Shown here one piece after another: positions 63,550-64,000 of a stretch of 64,000 nt of DNA. A program made the position numbers and the translations under genes. The DNA is from Candidatus Zhuqueibacterota bacterium (GTDB lineage Bacteria; Zhuqueibacterota; Zhuqueibacteria; Zhuqueibacterales; Zhuqueibacteraceae), in contig JAKEEU010000065.1 of assembly GCA_022616415.1 (NCBI GenBank), positions 62,001-126,000 on the forward strand. The letters run 5' to 3'. The notes below the pieces were generated by a model that saw nothing but the letters and a program-made list of their open reading frames with translations, was not told the DNA's origin and made no database searches. The stretch's first letter is position 1, and each line of letters starts with the position of its first letter.

Positions 63550-64000
63550 ATGTTTAAAAACTACCTCAAACTCGCTTACCGCCATTTTCGCAAGCACAAA
63601 GCTTATTCGTTCATCAACGTTTTCGGACTGGCGCTCGGCATGGCTTGCTGCATTTTGATGCTGCTGTATGTGCAGGACGAGTTGAGTTACGACGAATTTC
63701 ATAATAATGCCGAGCGCATTTTTCGCGTCGTCTGCGATGAAAAAAATGAAGGCCAAATCCGGCGCTTGGCCAGCACCTTTGCGCCGCTGACACCGCCGCT
63801 GCTGGCCGAGTTTCCCGAGATCGAACGGGTGGTGCGGCTCTTTCCTTATAATGCCACCGTAGCGCTGGGAGCGGAAAAACGATTTCAAGAAAACCGGTTT
63901 TTATTCGCGGATTCCACGGTCTTCGAAGTTTTTTCGTTTGCCTTTTTGCAAGGCGATCCCCGCACGGCGTTGCGTGAGCCGAACGCATTGGTTGTCACCG
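63550..64000 (+). CDS. Duplicated FtsX/MacB-type ABC permease, 3' end beyond window
   Basis: ATG 63550 after GAAGGAAA; 150 codons are in the window with no stop. It opens MFKNYLKLAYRHFRKHKAYS, TM1 GLALGMACCILMLLYVQDEL, then SYDEFHNNAERIFR and the start of extracytoplasmic domain 1 (FADSTVFEVFSFAFLQGDP). Clearly the next member of the array, which therefore continues past 64 kb. Confidence 0.95.
   Translation, partial: MFKNYLKLAYRHFRKHKAYSFINVFGLALGMACCILMLLYVQDELSYDEFHNNAERIFRVVCDEKNEGQIRRLASTFAPLTPPLLAEFPEIERVVRLFPYNATVALGAEKRFQENRFLFADSTVFEVFSFAFLQGDPRTALREPNALVVT

Overview
The window is dominated by one gene family: 21 copies (19 complete, one cut at each window edge) of a roughly 800-residue ABC-type permease with two FtsX/MacB-type halves. 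All are on the + strand, head to tail, with spacers of about 75-235 bp where no other gene intervenes. Two more copies survive as gutted pseudogenes, two as fossil tails, and one lives on only as a permease start fused to another gene. The copies share their ends (starts like MLKNYLKIALRN, tails like ANPVEALRYE) and membrane segments but differ in their extracytoplasmic domains. GC is a little above 50%. Lipoprotein-like, YceI, PQQ-propeller and FG-GAP proteins point to a Gram-negative-type bacterium. The style (duplicated permeases, PQQ propellers, tandem-word spacers) recalls FCB-group or candidate phyla such as KSB1/Calditrichota, but the sequence alone does not prove a phylum.

Layout: 1-8.4 kb holds a truncated permease, a broken S41 protease, a serine hydrolase, a gutted permease, one full permease, a YceI-TPR protein and a second gutted permease. 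8.4-9.1 kb is a gene-poor stretch with palindromic elements and a 72-residue orphan. 9.2-32.8 kb holds eight permeases and three PQQ-type beta-propeller genes (one chimeric, one internally deleted). 32.8-36.3 kb is a non-permease island: a small orphan, an FG-GAP protein, a DUF4097-like beta-helix protein and the only ABC ATPase of the window. 36.4-64 kb holds eleven permeases (the last cut by the window end), interrupted by one minus-strand coiled-coil/PD-(D/E)XK gene and one PD40 beta-propeller gene.

How it may work: each permease carries two copies of the cytoplasmic EIGxRKVLGA coupling motif, so a single polypeptide could act as a complete permease unit over an ATPase dimer. Only one MacB/LolD-like ATPase is present, and no HlyD/MacA adaptor, TolC or regulator gene was seen, so a shared ATPase is a reasonable inference. 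Known relatives (FtsX, LolCE, MacB, and the acidobacterial duplicated orphan permeases, ADOP) act in extrusion or mechanotransmission; the substrates here cannot be read from sequence.

The non-coding DNA is unusual. Nearly every spacer is made of degenerate 6-10 bp words in one of seven families (called A-G here), and most form a left arm just after the stop codon and its reverse complement further on, i.e. a large imperfect hairpin. Family B (ACTTCGGAC words) is different: it is direct, sits immediately before start codons, and replaces the Shine-Dalgarno sequence in nine genes. No rRNA, tRNA, CRISPR array, transposase, integrase or replication origin was recognised.
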